This document shows, in pieces, positions 1 through 6,180 of a stretch of DNA of 27,479 bases (positions are counted from its first letter, which is position 1; every line of letters starts with the position of its first letter). The translations under genes and the position numbers were made by a program. This DNA is from a virus: IMG/VR virus record IMGVR_UViG_3300019758_000023, positions 1 through 27,479 of that record. The stretch is one strand, 5' to 3'. The notes under the pieces are model-generated. The model had not been told where the DNA came from, did not search any database, and worked only from the letters and a program-made list of their open reading frames with translations.

Positions 1-500
1 AAAAAGCGAAAAAAAATATATTTATAATTATATTTATTAAAAAAAAAAAAAAAAAAAAAGAAGTTCTGGCTAGTGTTGCTAACGCATTGCTGTTGCACCC
101 TGCCAGTACCCGTGTAGAACGAAAATGGGACATTTTGACACAGGTTAAATCGCGGTTAATTCGCAATTAAATTCGGGTATAGAAGAACTAAAAAAATTTA
201 ATATAAATCTCTTATAACTCGATTTTCGGATTTTTTGCGTTCAAACAGGTGTTTGAATGAAATCGTGGCAGACTTTAACCCGAAATTAACCACAAATTGA
301 CCCCGAATTAACCACTTTGTACCCGAAACCAATTGCAAACGTATTGCGAACTAACCGCGAACTAGTTGTGTATTAACCCGTCACCTAAATAATAAGTACC
401 TTTAATCAGTTGTGATTAAATTGCGAACCTACCCCGTTCAAGTTGCTTATCAGTTGCTAATTAACCACTGATAAGACATCCCTAATATTCGGGTTAAGTC

Positions 501-570
501 TTGGTTAAATCCGGGTACTAAATTTTGGGTTAAATCCGGGTACTAAATTTTGGGTTAAATCTGGGTAGTG
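501..570. repeat. Tandem direct repeat, about 2.8 copies of a 25-bp unit (iteron-like)
   Basis: Copies begin near 501, 525 and 550. Each carries GGTTAAATCCGGGTA followed by CTAAATTT. The first copy lacks one G and the third diverges after CTGGGTAG. Units have one period and no spacers, so this is not a CRISPR array. Iteron-like binding sites for a replication or regulatory protein are the best guess. Confidence 0.75.
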
Positions 571-709
571 TCGCAATTAAATCGTGGTAGGTTTACAGTT
601 AGCTATTGGTAATTATTTTATAAAAATTATCTTATAAGAACTCAGTAGTTCAATATGAGTCTTTTATAAAAAATCCGAGGTTACAAACTGTTACAAAAAT
701 ACCAAAACG

Positions 710-765
710 GGTTAAATAAGGGTTAACTCTGTAATAGCGAAACCAAAGTTAACCCTTATTTAACC
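710..765. repeat. Perfect 19-bp inverted repeat with 18-bp spacer
   Basis: Bases 710-728 (GGTTAAATAAGGGTTAACT) are the exact reverse complement of 747-765. The arms contain the same GGTTAA word that recurs through this region. It could be a cruciform or hairpin (single-strand origin-like) or a double operator. There is no T-run on either side, so it does not look like a terminator. Confidence 0.8.
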
Positions 766-990
766 TCTATTAAGTTGCTATTGAATTGCGAAACAACTTA
801 GTTCTAACCCTTCTACTGTTGCGAATTAATAGTTATTTAACCCGAAACTAAGCGACCAAATTACGGCAAATCCGGCCTTTCGCGCCTGAAATCCAGCCTC
901 TAACCTCTGCCGAATCTTGACGGTGTAAAAGGATTTTTCTATTAAAATCTCTTAAATATAAAATAATTTTTGCAGCCTGGACGACGAAAG

Positions 991-1014
991 CCCCAGCCGG
1001 TTGCCCGACTGGGG
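991..1014 (-). terminator. Hairpin, probable terminator of the leftward gene
   Basis: CCCCAG (991-996) pairs with CTGGGG (1009-1014). The helix continues through one C/A mismatch into CGG/CCG around a TTGC loop. Reading leftward the hairpin is followed by CTTTCGTCG, a weak U-tract. It lies past the stop codon of the 1090-2034 gene and beyond the left 28-bp repeat, so a leftward transcript would include both repeats before ending here. Confidence 0.5.
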
Positions 1015-1031
1015 TTAGCGTTTCCGCTTCA

Positions 1032-1059
1032 ATCTCTATTGCGCTTTGTTGTGCCTAGT
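1032..1059 (+). repeat. Left arm of perfect 28-bp inverted repeat flanking the leftward gene
   Basis: Bases 1032-1059 are identical to the reverse complement of 2064-2091 (28 of 28). The arms start ATCTCTATTGCG and end GTGCCTAGT. The pair brackets the single gene at 1090-2034, with both flanks diverging immediately outside the match. Confidence 0.95.
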
Positions 1060-1071
1060 TGGGTTGGGAAT

Positions 1072-1092
1072 TGATCAGGCTAGGCCTGATTA
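1072..1092. repeat. Short hairpin overlapping the stop codon of the leftward gene
   Basis: ATCAGGC (1074-1080) and GCCTGAT (1084-1090) form a perfect 7-bp stem with a TAG loop, extended by a G-T and a T-A pair. The stem includes the TAA stop (1092-1090, minus strand). There is no T-run, so it may be a 3' end stabiliser rather than a terminator. Confidence 0.6.
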
Positions 1093-2034
1093 GAAATATT
1101 GAACCAGTTCTGAAAGGATTTTCTTAAGCTGGTTCACTTCAGGAGCTTCAGACGCTAGAGCGTCTTTAGCCTGAGATTTTAAAGCCTGCACGGCTTCAAA
1201 GTTTAACTGAATGGCGTTTAGCATACTTGCTAAGCCTTCGGTCTTCTCTTCAGACATAAGCAGGTTAGCCGCCAGCTCTACACGCTTAGATGCGTCTAGC
1301 GCGGCCTCGCTACTCTTGTCCAAGGCTTTTTCAATGCTAGACGCTGCTTTCTTTGCGTCCGCTTCAGGGTCGTTAAACTTTCGGTTATCCTTGCCGTTTT
1401 GCTTGAAGCTACGCAGGCTGTCCCAGTACGCAGGCGGACGCTTGCGCCACATGTAGCCTTTTTTGCGCTTAAGCAGCACAACCAGCTCTTTCTTGCCGCC
1501 AGAATCACCAGCGGTTCCGATGGCCTCTTGGGCTGTCGCGTCTGTCGCTACTACATCCTTTTTCTGTACACGTACAATAAAAGGTGTAGTTGCTTCCAGA
1601 TACTTTTTAGCGGCATCAAAATCATGCCGCCAGCCCTTGCTAGTGTACATCAGCCAAAGGATAGATTGGATTAAGGAGAAGTCTTTATTGCCTGAATCCT
1701 GCAAGCGCAAAATACCGGATTGAAGACTATCATTTACCGTTTCCCTGTTAACCGTGCCATCCTTGAACGCCTGCACTGTTGAGGCGTAGGACTTCAAAGA
1801 TTCGGCCAGTTTTAAAGGCATATCCGCGAACGTTTCCACGGCTTCAGGATCAGCTTCAGCAGTAGCATTCTGCAATGCGGCTAACTCAAACTTAGCCGCA
1901 TCTTGCCAGCTTTTTGCCGGTTGTCCTGTAAGGTCTTTGTACCCCTTCAAAGTCTTATATTCTTCTTTTAAAAGAAGAGTGCAAGACTCAATTTGGGCCG
2001 AGGTAAAGTCTGTTTTTGCTGTATTTGTTTGCAT
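1090..2034 (-). CDS. Hypothetical protein, helical, isolated leftward gene
   Basis: This is a protein of about 314 residues that I do not recognise. The ATG at 2034 is preferred because GGTGAT (2041-2046 region, minus strand) makes a Shine-Dalgarno site four bases upstream; a GTG at 2046 would swallow that site. The N-terminal half looks helical and acidic. A central basic stretch (KRKKGYMWRKRPPAYW) is followed by about 90 residues rich in Ala, Glu, Lys and Leu that look like coiled coil, ending KKILSELVQYF. There is no signal peptide or membrane segment. It is the only leftward gene besides the terminase. Its unit has its own promoter, a leader of nearly 400 bases with a boxA-like site, and the 28-bp repeat outside both ends. 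Such a layout suggests strong or specially controlled expression, but function is unknown. Confidence 0.8.
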   Translation of the reverse strand: MQTNTAKTDFTSAQIESCTLLLKEEYKTLKGYKDLTGQPAKSWQDAAKFELAALQNATAEADPEAVETFADMPLKLAESLKSYASTVQAFKDGTVNRETVNDSLQSGILRLQDSGNKDFSLIQSILWLMYTSKGWRHDFDAAKKYLEATTPFIVRVQKKDVVATDATAQEAIGTAGDSGGKKELVVLLKRKKGYMWRKRPPAYWDSLRSFKQNGKDNRKFNDPEADAKKAASSIEKALDKSSEAALDASKRVELAANLLMSEEKTEGLASMLNAIQLNFEAVQALKSQAKDALASEAPEVNQLKKILSELVQYF

Positions 2035-2063
2035 AGTAATCACCACTTTTAAAAGAAATGAGG

Positions 2064-2091
2064 ACTAGGCACAACAAAGCGCAATAGAGAT
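2064..2091 (-). repeat. Right arm of perfect 28-bp inverted repeat
   Basis: Exact reverse complement of 1032-1059. It lies in the 5' leader of the leftward gene, about 20 bases upstream of its Shine-Dalgarno site. In the leftward transcript this arm and the left arm would be complementary. Confidence 0.95.
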
Positions 2092-2324
2092 AAATTGTTA
2101 AGGAGCGAACGGGTAACATCTCGCTAAACTGGCAACACTGTCAACCAGTTATTAACCCGTGATCTTAATCTAGTTTGCTTGTTCCGCTAAACTGGCGTTC
2201 CCTGCTGGTGATGGTAGGTGGGCGCATCCTGCGCCCTTTCTTCACATAGTCTTATACTCTGCCCCGCATGGCGGCAACAGACGGCAGCCCGTACAAAATG
2301 CACGTCCGAGCAAGCAAACCAAAT

Positions 2325-2336
2325 TGTTAAAGAACA
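2325..2336 (-). promoter_or_regulatory. rRNA-type boxA-like antitermination site
   Basis: On the minus strand the sequence reads TGTTCTTTAACA, then ATTTGG. The rrn boxA of enteric bacteria is TGCTCTTTAACA, so 11 of 12 bases match. A GC-rich hairpin (2347-2367) sits just upstream in the same transcript, which is the boxB-then-boxA order of rrn leaders. The site lies about 80 bases downstream of the inferred start of the leftward transcript. NusB/NusE (S10) binding is inferred, not shown. Confidence 0.5.
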
Positions 2337-2422
2337 ACCGCCAGATCAGGCGGGCAGCCATCCCGCGCGGGGCTGGCCTGTAAATTAGGGCAATCAAACT
2401 GAAATACCCTAACCACAAAGTA

Positions 2423-2451
2423 ACTATAGCAAAGTATAAAAGACTTTGCAA
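2423..2451 (-). promoter_or_regulatory. Sigma70 promoter reading leftward
   Basis: Minus strand: -35 TTGCAA (2451-2446), 17-base spacer, -10 TATAGT (2428-2423, five of six consensus). Transcription would start near 2416, giving a leader of about 380 bases before the ATG at 2034. Confidence 0.6.
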
Positions 2452-2495
2452 ACTCTTTTATAAAAATAGTAATAAATAAGTACCACGGTTAAAAA

Positions 2496-2521
2496 TTCAC
2501 GGTTATTAGAGTTACCGTGAA
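2496..2521 (-). terminator. Hairpin with leftward T-run, terminator-like
   Basis: TTCACGGT (2496-2503) pairs with ACCGTGAA (2514-2521), an 8-bp perfect stem with a 10-base loop. Reading leftward it is followed by TTTTT. It could stop read-through entering the leftward unit, or be an operator; no leftward gene lies immediately to its right. Confidence 0.4.
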
Positions 2522-2599
2522 AAAATAACGAACTAGCAATATGACTGTTGCCTTGGGACTGGTCACACCAGCCAGCCAGCGACAGAGACCCCCTCCCCA

Positions 2600-2625
2600 A
2601 AATGTTATGTTATAACGTAACATTT
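2600..2625. promoter_or_regulatory. 26-bp near-perfect palindrome, operator-like
   Basis: The sequence AATGTTATGTTATAACGTAA plus CATT is self-complementary except for one symmetric base pair. It lies between the two divergent promoters, about 90 bases upstream of the rightward -35. Palindromes of this size are typical binding sites for dimeric regulators. No regulator gene is visible in the window. Confidence 0.5.
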
Positions 2626-2715
2626 CACTCCTACCCTAACTCGTGATATTTTTGGATTTTTAAAGTTAGTACCCGAATCCAACCCGTCAGCCTCCCTCCG
2701 ACCAGAACCAGCCCC

Positions 2716-2744
2716 TTGCAAAGCTACAAAACCTGATCCATAAT
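2716..2744 (+). promoter_or_regulatory. Sigma70 promoter for the 2775 operon
   Basis: -35 TTGCAA (2716-2721), 17-base spacer, -10 CATAAT (2739-2744, five of six). The -35 is identical to that of the leftward promoter at 2451. The start would be near 2751, just upstream of the ribosome binding site of the first gene. Confidence 0.6.
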
Positions 2745-2774
2745 CAGCCCACAAACCTACTCAAGGAACTGAAC

Positions 2775-3335
2775 ATGAAATACGTTAAAGAGCTGAGGCT
2801 ACATAAGGTTGGCGATATCCTCACCGGCAAAGATGGCAGAGACATGGGAGTCGTAGAGCACCTGAAATCAAAAGCCTGCGAAGTAGTGTCAAGCTCTAGC
2901 TTTATGGAAGCTGAGGAGCTAGTCCTAACCTTCAAATACGGCGCGCTTAGTGAAGAGTACCTGCATAGGTACGATAATCAGTTAGGCCCTTACCAACTGA
3001 CTCTGCACCCCTCCGAGCAGAAGGTCGTCAGATCCGCCACCGTGTTCCTGCTGGGAGCGTCACTCTCCGATAAGAGTGTATGGAAGTTCATCGATAGCAT
3101 TGAATGGGCCGATAGAATCACTGCCGAGGAGAGTATGTGCGAATACATTGACATCTCGCGAGGCGGCCAAGTGGTACTGACCATCACCGTAGAAAAGCCT
3201 CTGACCCAGGAAGATTTGATTGAGACCCTGGAGAAATCCCCGACCAACTACGTCATAAAGTACGTTGAGCTGACAGCTGATGATCGCTGCGACTTTGAAG
3301 AGGTGGACCGAAAAGCCTACGAGACTATAAGATAG
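2775..3335 (+). CDS. Hypothetical protein, first gene of the rightward early-type operon
   Basis: A 186-residue protein with no family I recognise. The start ATG follows AAGGAA at a good distance, and the promoter at 2716-2744 is just upstream. It is acidic and mixed alpha/beta, with no signal peptide or membrane helix. Two stretches resemble each other: alternating hydrophobic strands near residues 45-80 and 140-165 may be repeated small domains. It begins an operon that continues with a second unknown protein and thymidylate synthase, so a role in host takeover or nucleotide metabolism is possible but unsupported. Confidence 0.8.
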   Translation: MKYVKELRLHKVGDILTGKDGRDMGVVEHLKSKACEVVSSSSFMEAEELVLTFKYGALSEEYLHRYDNQLGPYQLTLHPSEQKVVRSATVFLLGASLSDKSVWKFIDSIEWADRITAEESMCEYIDISRGGQVVLTITVEKPLTQEDLIETLEKSPTNYVIKYVELTADDRCDFEEVDRKAYETIR

Positions 3336-3389
3336 CAACTGGCCAGCTACGTGATTGATATTACCGGCAACCCATTTACAAGGTGATTT

Positions 3390-3689
3390 ATGTCCAGACC
3401 ACCCCGTAAGTCAGAGCCCGGACTTACTCGAATCAAGATGAAGTTCCACTTGTCGGGACTAAGCTCGCCAGACCGGGCTGAGTCGTCTCTGGAGGCCGAG
3501 CGGCTACTAAGATCATGGGACTGTGTAACCTCATTATCTTGGGAAGTGAAGGAAGACTGGATGTATGTCGACATCAAATTACTCCGAGGCTTCAAGACGT
3601 CGGCTGAGTTTAAGGTGGAGGTAGAACGGCGCATTAAGGGGCAAGTGTTCGCCTCCCTCCTTGTGATAACCGCAGCAGAGATAGCTTAA
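3390..3689 (+). CDS. Hypothetical small protein
   Basis: A 99-residue protein. AAGGTGAT sits six bases or less before the ATG, a strong ribosome binding site. The N-terminus is basic (RPPRKSEPGLTRIKMK). The rest suggests a small alpha/beta fold (strands around VTSLSWEVKEDWMYVDIKLL, helix EFKVEVERRIKG). No family is recognised. It lies 54 bases after the previous gene and 9 bases before thymidylate synthase, so it is probably co-transcribed with both. Confidence 0.75.
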   Translation: MSRPPRKSEPGLTRIKMKFHLSGLSSPDRAESSLEAERLLRSWDCVTSLSWEVKEDWMYVDIKLLRGFKTSAEFKVEVERRIKGQVFASLLVITAAEIA

Positions 3690-3698
3690 GGAACCACC

Positions 3699-4655
3699 AT
3701 GACCAAAAATTTTTCATCCCCCACACTCGACTACCACAACCTGCTTGTGGATCTGAAGTTGAACGGGCATACGGAATACAACGAACGTACCGGCAAGCGC
3801 TGTACGTTTCTTCTCAACAAGACTCTGACCTACGACAGGCTTCCTTATGTAGCCACGAAGAAGGTGGCGATTCGTTCTGCGGTGGCTGAGATGCTGGGCT
3901 ACCTTAAGGGTTGCACGTCGGCTGCTGAGTTCCGAGCTTTAGGAACCAAGACATGGGATGCCAATGCGAACGAGAACAAGGACTGGCTTGAGAATCCTGC
4001 TCGCAGGGGTCAGGACGACATGGGCCGGGTGTACGGGGCACAGGGAAGAGATTGGATTTCTCCTGCTCATGGGCTTGACCGTTCTAAACCTCCTACTTTC
4101 TATGGCAACCTCCGCAGCACGGACCAACTGGCAAAAGTGCTTGACCATCTGCTTAAAAGAATCGACGACCGAGGCGAGATCATAACTTTCTGGAACCCAG
4201 GAGAATTTCATCTTGGCTGCCTGAGACCGTGCTTGCACACACACCACTTCTCTGTCATGGACGGCAAGTTGTACCTGACCAGCACTCAGAGGTCGGCAGA
4301 CGTTCCGCTGGGGCTGCCGTTCAACATGATCCAGCCTTGGTTCCTGCTTAAGTTTGTGGCCTGGCTGACAGGCATGGAGGCGGGCACTGTTACGCACCAC
4401 ATCGTCAACTACCACATCTACGAAGATCAGTGGGATGGCGTGGAAGAGCAGATCGGTCGTATAGAGGCTGGGATGATGTGCGACAACCGGAACAGGGAAG
4501 CGGCAGATGACTTTGCATTTTCCTCTGCTCTTCCTCAAGGCTGCGTGTTGGGATTACAGGACGCACTGGACGAAATCAAGGAATTTAATACTGATTGCGT
4601 ATGGTTCCCGGATGTTGACCATCTGTCGGCTATCGAGTTTCCTTTCTCTGTGTGA
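3699..4655 (+). CDS. thyA: Thymidylate synthase (dTMP synthase)
   Basis: A 318-residue ThyA-family enzyme that would methylate dUMP to dTMP using methylene-tetrahydrofolate, yielding dihydrofolate. Conserved elements in order: NERTG (Arg30, phosphate binding), Glu64 in AEMLGYL, RVYGAQGRDW (110-119), nucleophile Cys178 in CLRPCLH, QRSADVPLGLPFN (197-209) with Asp201 and Asn209, and NYHIYEDQ with His239 and Tyr241. The chain ends in PFSV, matching the C-terminal closing tail of the family. Asn209 argues for uracil rather than cytosine as substrate; dCMP hydroxymethylases have Asp there. The PC-L-HTHHF and VNYHIYEDQ variants differ from E. coli ThyA but fit, as I recall, a gammaproteobacterial and phage subtype. 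It pairs functionally with the DHFR at 9006. Confidence 0.93.
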   Translation: MTKNFSSPTLDYHNLLVDLKLNGHTEYNERTGKRCTFLLNKTLTYDRLPYVATKKVAIRSAVAEMLGYLKGCTSAAEFRALGTKTWDANANENKDWLENPARRGQDDMGRVYGAQGRDWISPAHGLDRSKPPTFYGNLRSTDQLAKVLDHLLKRIDDRGEIITFWNPGEFHLGCLRPCLHTHHFSVMDGKLYLTSTQRSADVPLGLPFNMIQPWFLLKFVAWLTGMEAGTVTHHIVNYHIYEDQWDGVEEQIGRIEAGMMCDNRNREAADDFAFSSALPQGCVLGLQDALDEIKEFNTDCVWFPDVDHLSAIEFPFSV

Positions 4656-4674
4656 CCGGACAGGCAGCTACTTG

Positions 4675-4703
4675 TTGACATAGGCTCAGAACCTGCCTAG
4701 TAT
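4675..4703 (+). promoter_or_regulatory. Near-consensus sigma70 promoter of the structured-RNA region
   Basis: -35 TTGACA (4675-4680, perfect), 17-base spacer, -10 TAGTAT (4698-4703). This is the strongest promoter in the window. Transcription would start near 4710. It drives a stretch without a gene until 5396, which supports a noncoding product. Confidence 0.8.
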
Positions 4704-4709
4704 AGGGAC

Positions 4710-5370
4710 TGTTCAAATAGGTAGTTCCTTCCGGCTAGTCCGGAGGTTTTGGGTACCTCATCCAGGTACGGCATCTTAGCAGTGACACAGGCCTTTAAGG
4801 AGGTTCGACTGTGTAGCGGGTGCCTAATCGGCCGTAATGAGCAGCAGTGGGTTTTCTGAGTTCCCTTGAGCCGTCCGCCGGCACGGTCTGCGAATGCCGG
4901 CATCTGTTTGGTTTATGCGAAGCGATCTGGCCTCATCGCCTATAGATCGTGGAGGAACCCCCATAAGTAGATGAGTGCTTGTGCAAGGGTGAGACTTAAA
5001 CCGCTAAACAGGACGCCCTGCCAGCTAAGCTGGAGCCTGCACTAACCTGTAGTAAGGTCGAGCCCATGGCGGGTAATAAGTGCGTGGGACTATAGGGCAG
5101 TTGCAGGACTCTGCCACCCGCTGACTGACCAGCGGTTAAACAACACCTGCACCCGTGAAAGCGGAAACCCTTCGAGGTCGCAGAAGTAAAAGCGGCAACC
5201 GGCACCATCAGCGGTATATCTGGTGGTCGTTGGTTAGGGCTATTAGTTTGAAAAGGGTGTCTAAGTAAGCTTTCGGCCTCTGCATTCACCGATCAAAATA
5301 CCACGCGGCCGCTTTAGAACAGAAGAGTGGAGAGTGAGGTTGGAATCCTCATAGCCCTAACCAATGACAA
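4710..5370 (+). ncRNA. Candidate large structured noncoding RNA upstream of the Tad1-like gene
   Basis: About 660 bases lie between a near-consensus promoter and the next gene. Open frames here lack good starts and resemble nothing. The sequence is dense in helices: 4728-4734/4740-4746, 4753-4758/4764-4769, 4785-4790/4809-4814, 4877-4883/4895-4901, 5021-5025/5029-5033, 5118-5123/5130-5135 nested inside 5102-5107/5146-5151, and a long-range 18-bp helix 5226-5243/5351-5368 with one G-U pair. Context (phage, strong own promoter, tRNA genes just downstream) resembles the GOLLD and ROOL classes of large phage RNAs. I cannot assign it to either from sequence alone. It is not RNase P RNA, tmRNA or an obvious self-splicing intron. 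The exact ends are unknown, and the transcript may continue into the Tad1-like gene and tRNAs. Confidence 0.6.
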
Positions 5371-5395
5371 TAATCTACGCAAGCAGGGTGTCATA

Positions 5396-5758
5396 ATGAG
5401 ACAGCTAGACGACCACAAAATAAACCCAGCAAACGACACTATAAATATCACAGTTCTGGACGAACCTGGGGCAGGCGGAGCTTGCCACGAATATGAAATC
5501 AGCCACAGCGAAATGCCGTCGACTGTTATCAGCTTTCAGAACGGCCCGATTAGTGAAGAAGGGGTCGGAGTAAACGGCCTGACCCATGAAGTACTGCTGG
5601 CTATACTAGCTGATCGTCTGAGGGGTTTTCAGTCTGGCCCCTACGCATGTAAGGCCAACGAGCAGGCGCTAACGAAGCTGGAAGAAGCGCAGCACTGGCT
5701 ACAGCAGCGTACGCTGGAGCGCATGCGACGCGGCGTTGAGGGAACTCATAAGGTTTAA
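5396..5758 (+). CDS. Tad1/Acb2-like putative anti-defence (signal-sequestering) protein
   Basis: A 120-residue protein. The start chosen is the ATG at 5396 behind a GGGTG site; an upstream GTG at 5327 would overlap the long RNA helix and adds unlikely residues. The N-terminal half is beta-rich with LDEPGAGGACHEYEI (residues 21-35) and ISFQNGPI (45-52). The C-terminal half is a helical hairpin: GLTHEVLLAILADRL (61-75), FQSGPYACKANEQAL (78-92), then RTLERMRRGVEGTHK (105-119). This pattern matches a widespread phage family that I recall as carrying the Acb2/Tad1 hairpin domain. Characterised members bind cyclic nucleotide or ADP-ribose signals of the CBASS and Thoeris defences. Function here is inferred from family memory. 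It sits directly after the structured RNA. Confidence 0.62.
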   Translation: MRQLDDHKINPANDTINITVLDEPGAGGACHEYEISHSEMPSTVISFQNGPISEEGVGVNGLTHEVLLAILADRLRGFQSGPYACKANEQALTKLEEAQHWLQQRTLERMRRGVEGTHKV

Positions 5759-5889
5759 GAGAACACTCCCCGGCAAGGAGTGATCGTCCGAGGGCGGGTT
5801 AGCAACCGTCAAGTGATCTTCGGGAGAATGAACGCGACGACCGTTCCGTTATTGCGGCTCACAACGCAGTGGCCTGACGGCCAAACTTT
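5759..5889 (+). other. Noncoding spacer with hairpins before the first tRNA
   Basis: No gene is seen. CACTCC/GGAGTG forms a 6-bp hairpin at about 5764-5782, and GGCC-TGAC-GGCC forms another just before the tRNA. An AACCGTC segment is complementary to GACGGTT in the D-arm region of the tRNA. It may be a tRNA leader for processing or a continuation of the structured transcript. Confidence 0.4.
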
Positions 5890-5964
5890 GGGCCTGTAGC
5901 TGGACGGTTCAAGCGGACGGCTCATAACCGTCTGACCCCGGTTCGATTCCGGGCAGGCCCACCA
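5890..5964 (+). tRNA. tRNA with CAT anticodon (Met, or Ile2 if lysidine-modified)
   Basis: Acceptor GGGCCTG pairs with CAGGCCC. The anticodon stem GACGG/CCGTC holds loop CTCATAA. The T-arm is CCCGG-TTCGATT-CCGGG, and CCA is encoded at 5962-5964. It lacks the three G-C pairs of initiator tRNA, so it is elongator Met or Ile2; sequence alone does not separate these. Confidence 0.93.
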
Positions 5965-5988
5965 CTAACTACACGAGAGGCAGAAATC

Positions 5989-6180
5989 ATGAAAACTTAC
6001 GAAGAGTGGAAAGCTGATGTTGACCAAAAGGTCGATGATGCCGTCGCCGCAATGAAGCGAGTAAAGGCCGTTTTTGAGGAGATCGATAAGGTCGACACTA
6101 AGGGCGTCTCACCGACAGACGTACATGCCTTTGCGATTGCTGCGTCTCTTAAAATGAGTAAAGCCGCGGAGGAAATGTGA
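5989..6180 (+). CDS. Hypothetical small helical protein
   Basis: A 63-residue protein between tRNA genes. AGAGG precedes the ATG at a suitable distance. The sequence is charged and helical (MKTYEEWKADVDQKVDDAV, then AAMKRVKAVFEEIDKVD), likely one or two coiled helices without membrane segments. No family is recognised. It ends ATG-TGA, overlapping the start of the next gene, which points to coupled translation. Confidence 0.65.
   Translation: MKTYEEWKADVDQKVDDAVAAMKRVKAVFEEIDKVDTKGVSPTDVHAFAIAASLKMSKAAEEM

Larger units (their letters stand above)
1..1089. other. AT-rich intergenic region, possible replication origin or control region
   Basis: No credible gene lies here. The left edge has an almost pure A/T stretch with a run of 21 A at 39-59. 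From about 140 to 860 short words such as GGTTAA, CGCAATTAAA and AATTAACCAC recur on both strands. It also holds a tandem 25-bp repeat (501-570) and a 19-bp inverted repeat (710-765). Repeats of this kind in AT-rich DNA are typical of replication origins or dense protein-binding regions. No initiator gene is adjacent, so the role is inference. Hairpins near 991-1014 and 1072-1092 close the leftward gene. Confidence 0.5.
2042..2774. other. Divergent intergenic control region without genes
   Basis: This stretch of about 730 bases separates leftward and rightward transcription. It contains the right 28-bp repeat arm, two copies of CGCTAAACTGGC (2122-2133 and 2185-2196), a boxA-like site, a GC-rich hairpin (about 2347-2367), a leftward promoter (2423-2451), a hairpin with a leftward T-run (2496-2521), a 26-bp palindrome (2600-2625) and a rightward promoter (2716-2744). 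A second, weaker leftward -35/-10 pair (TTGACA at 2144-2139 and GATGTT at 2120-2115, spacing 18) may also exist. No convincing gene is present. Confidence 0.7.

Noticed and set aside
501-570. CRISPR array
   Set aside because: Repeat copies are directly adjacent with no unique spacers, fewer than three full copies, and no cas genes are present.
1032-2091. Insertion sequence bounded by inverted repeats
   Set aside because: The enclosed gene has no transposase motif and there is no target duplication outside the arms.
2242-2451. Minus-strand 69-codon frame with a hydrophobic start
   Set aside because: It begins with TTG inside the -35 of a promoter and has no ribosome site; the DNA is better explained as promoter and leader.
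3699-4655. dCMP or dUMP hydroxymethylase for modified DNA bases
   Set aside because: Asn209 in GLPFN excludes the cytosine-type enzyme. Variants near Cys178 fit a thymidylate synthase subtype, and no companion base-modification genes are seen here. A dUMP-type enzyme is not formally excluded.
4697-5289. Two minus-strand open frames (68 and 97 codons) inside the candidate RNA
   Set aside because: No ribosome sites, low-complexity Pro/Ser/Leu-rich products, and they run against a strong rightward promoter; they look like chance frames in structured RNA.
4710-5370. RNase P RNA, tmRNA or group I/II intron
   Set aside because: I could not find the RNase P core, a tmRNA tRNA-like end, a convincing group I P7 or group II domain V, or a split gene at either side.
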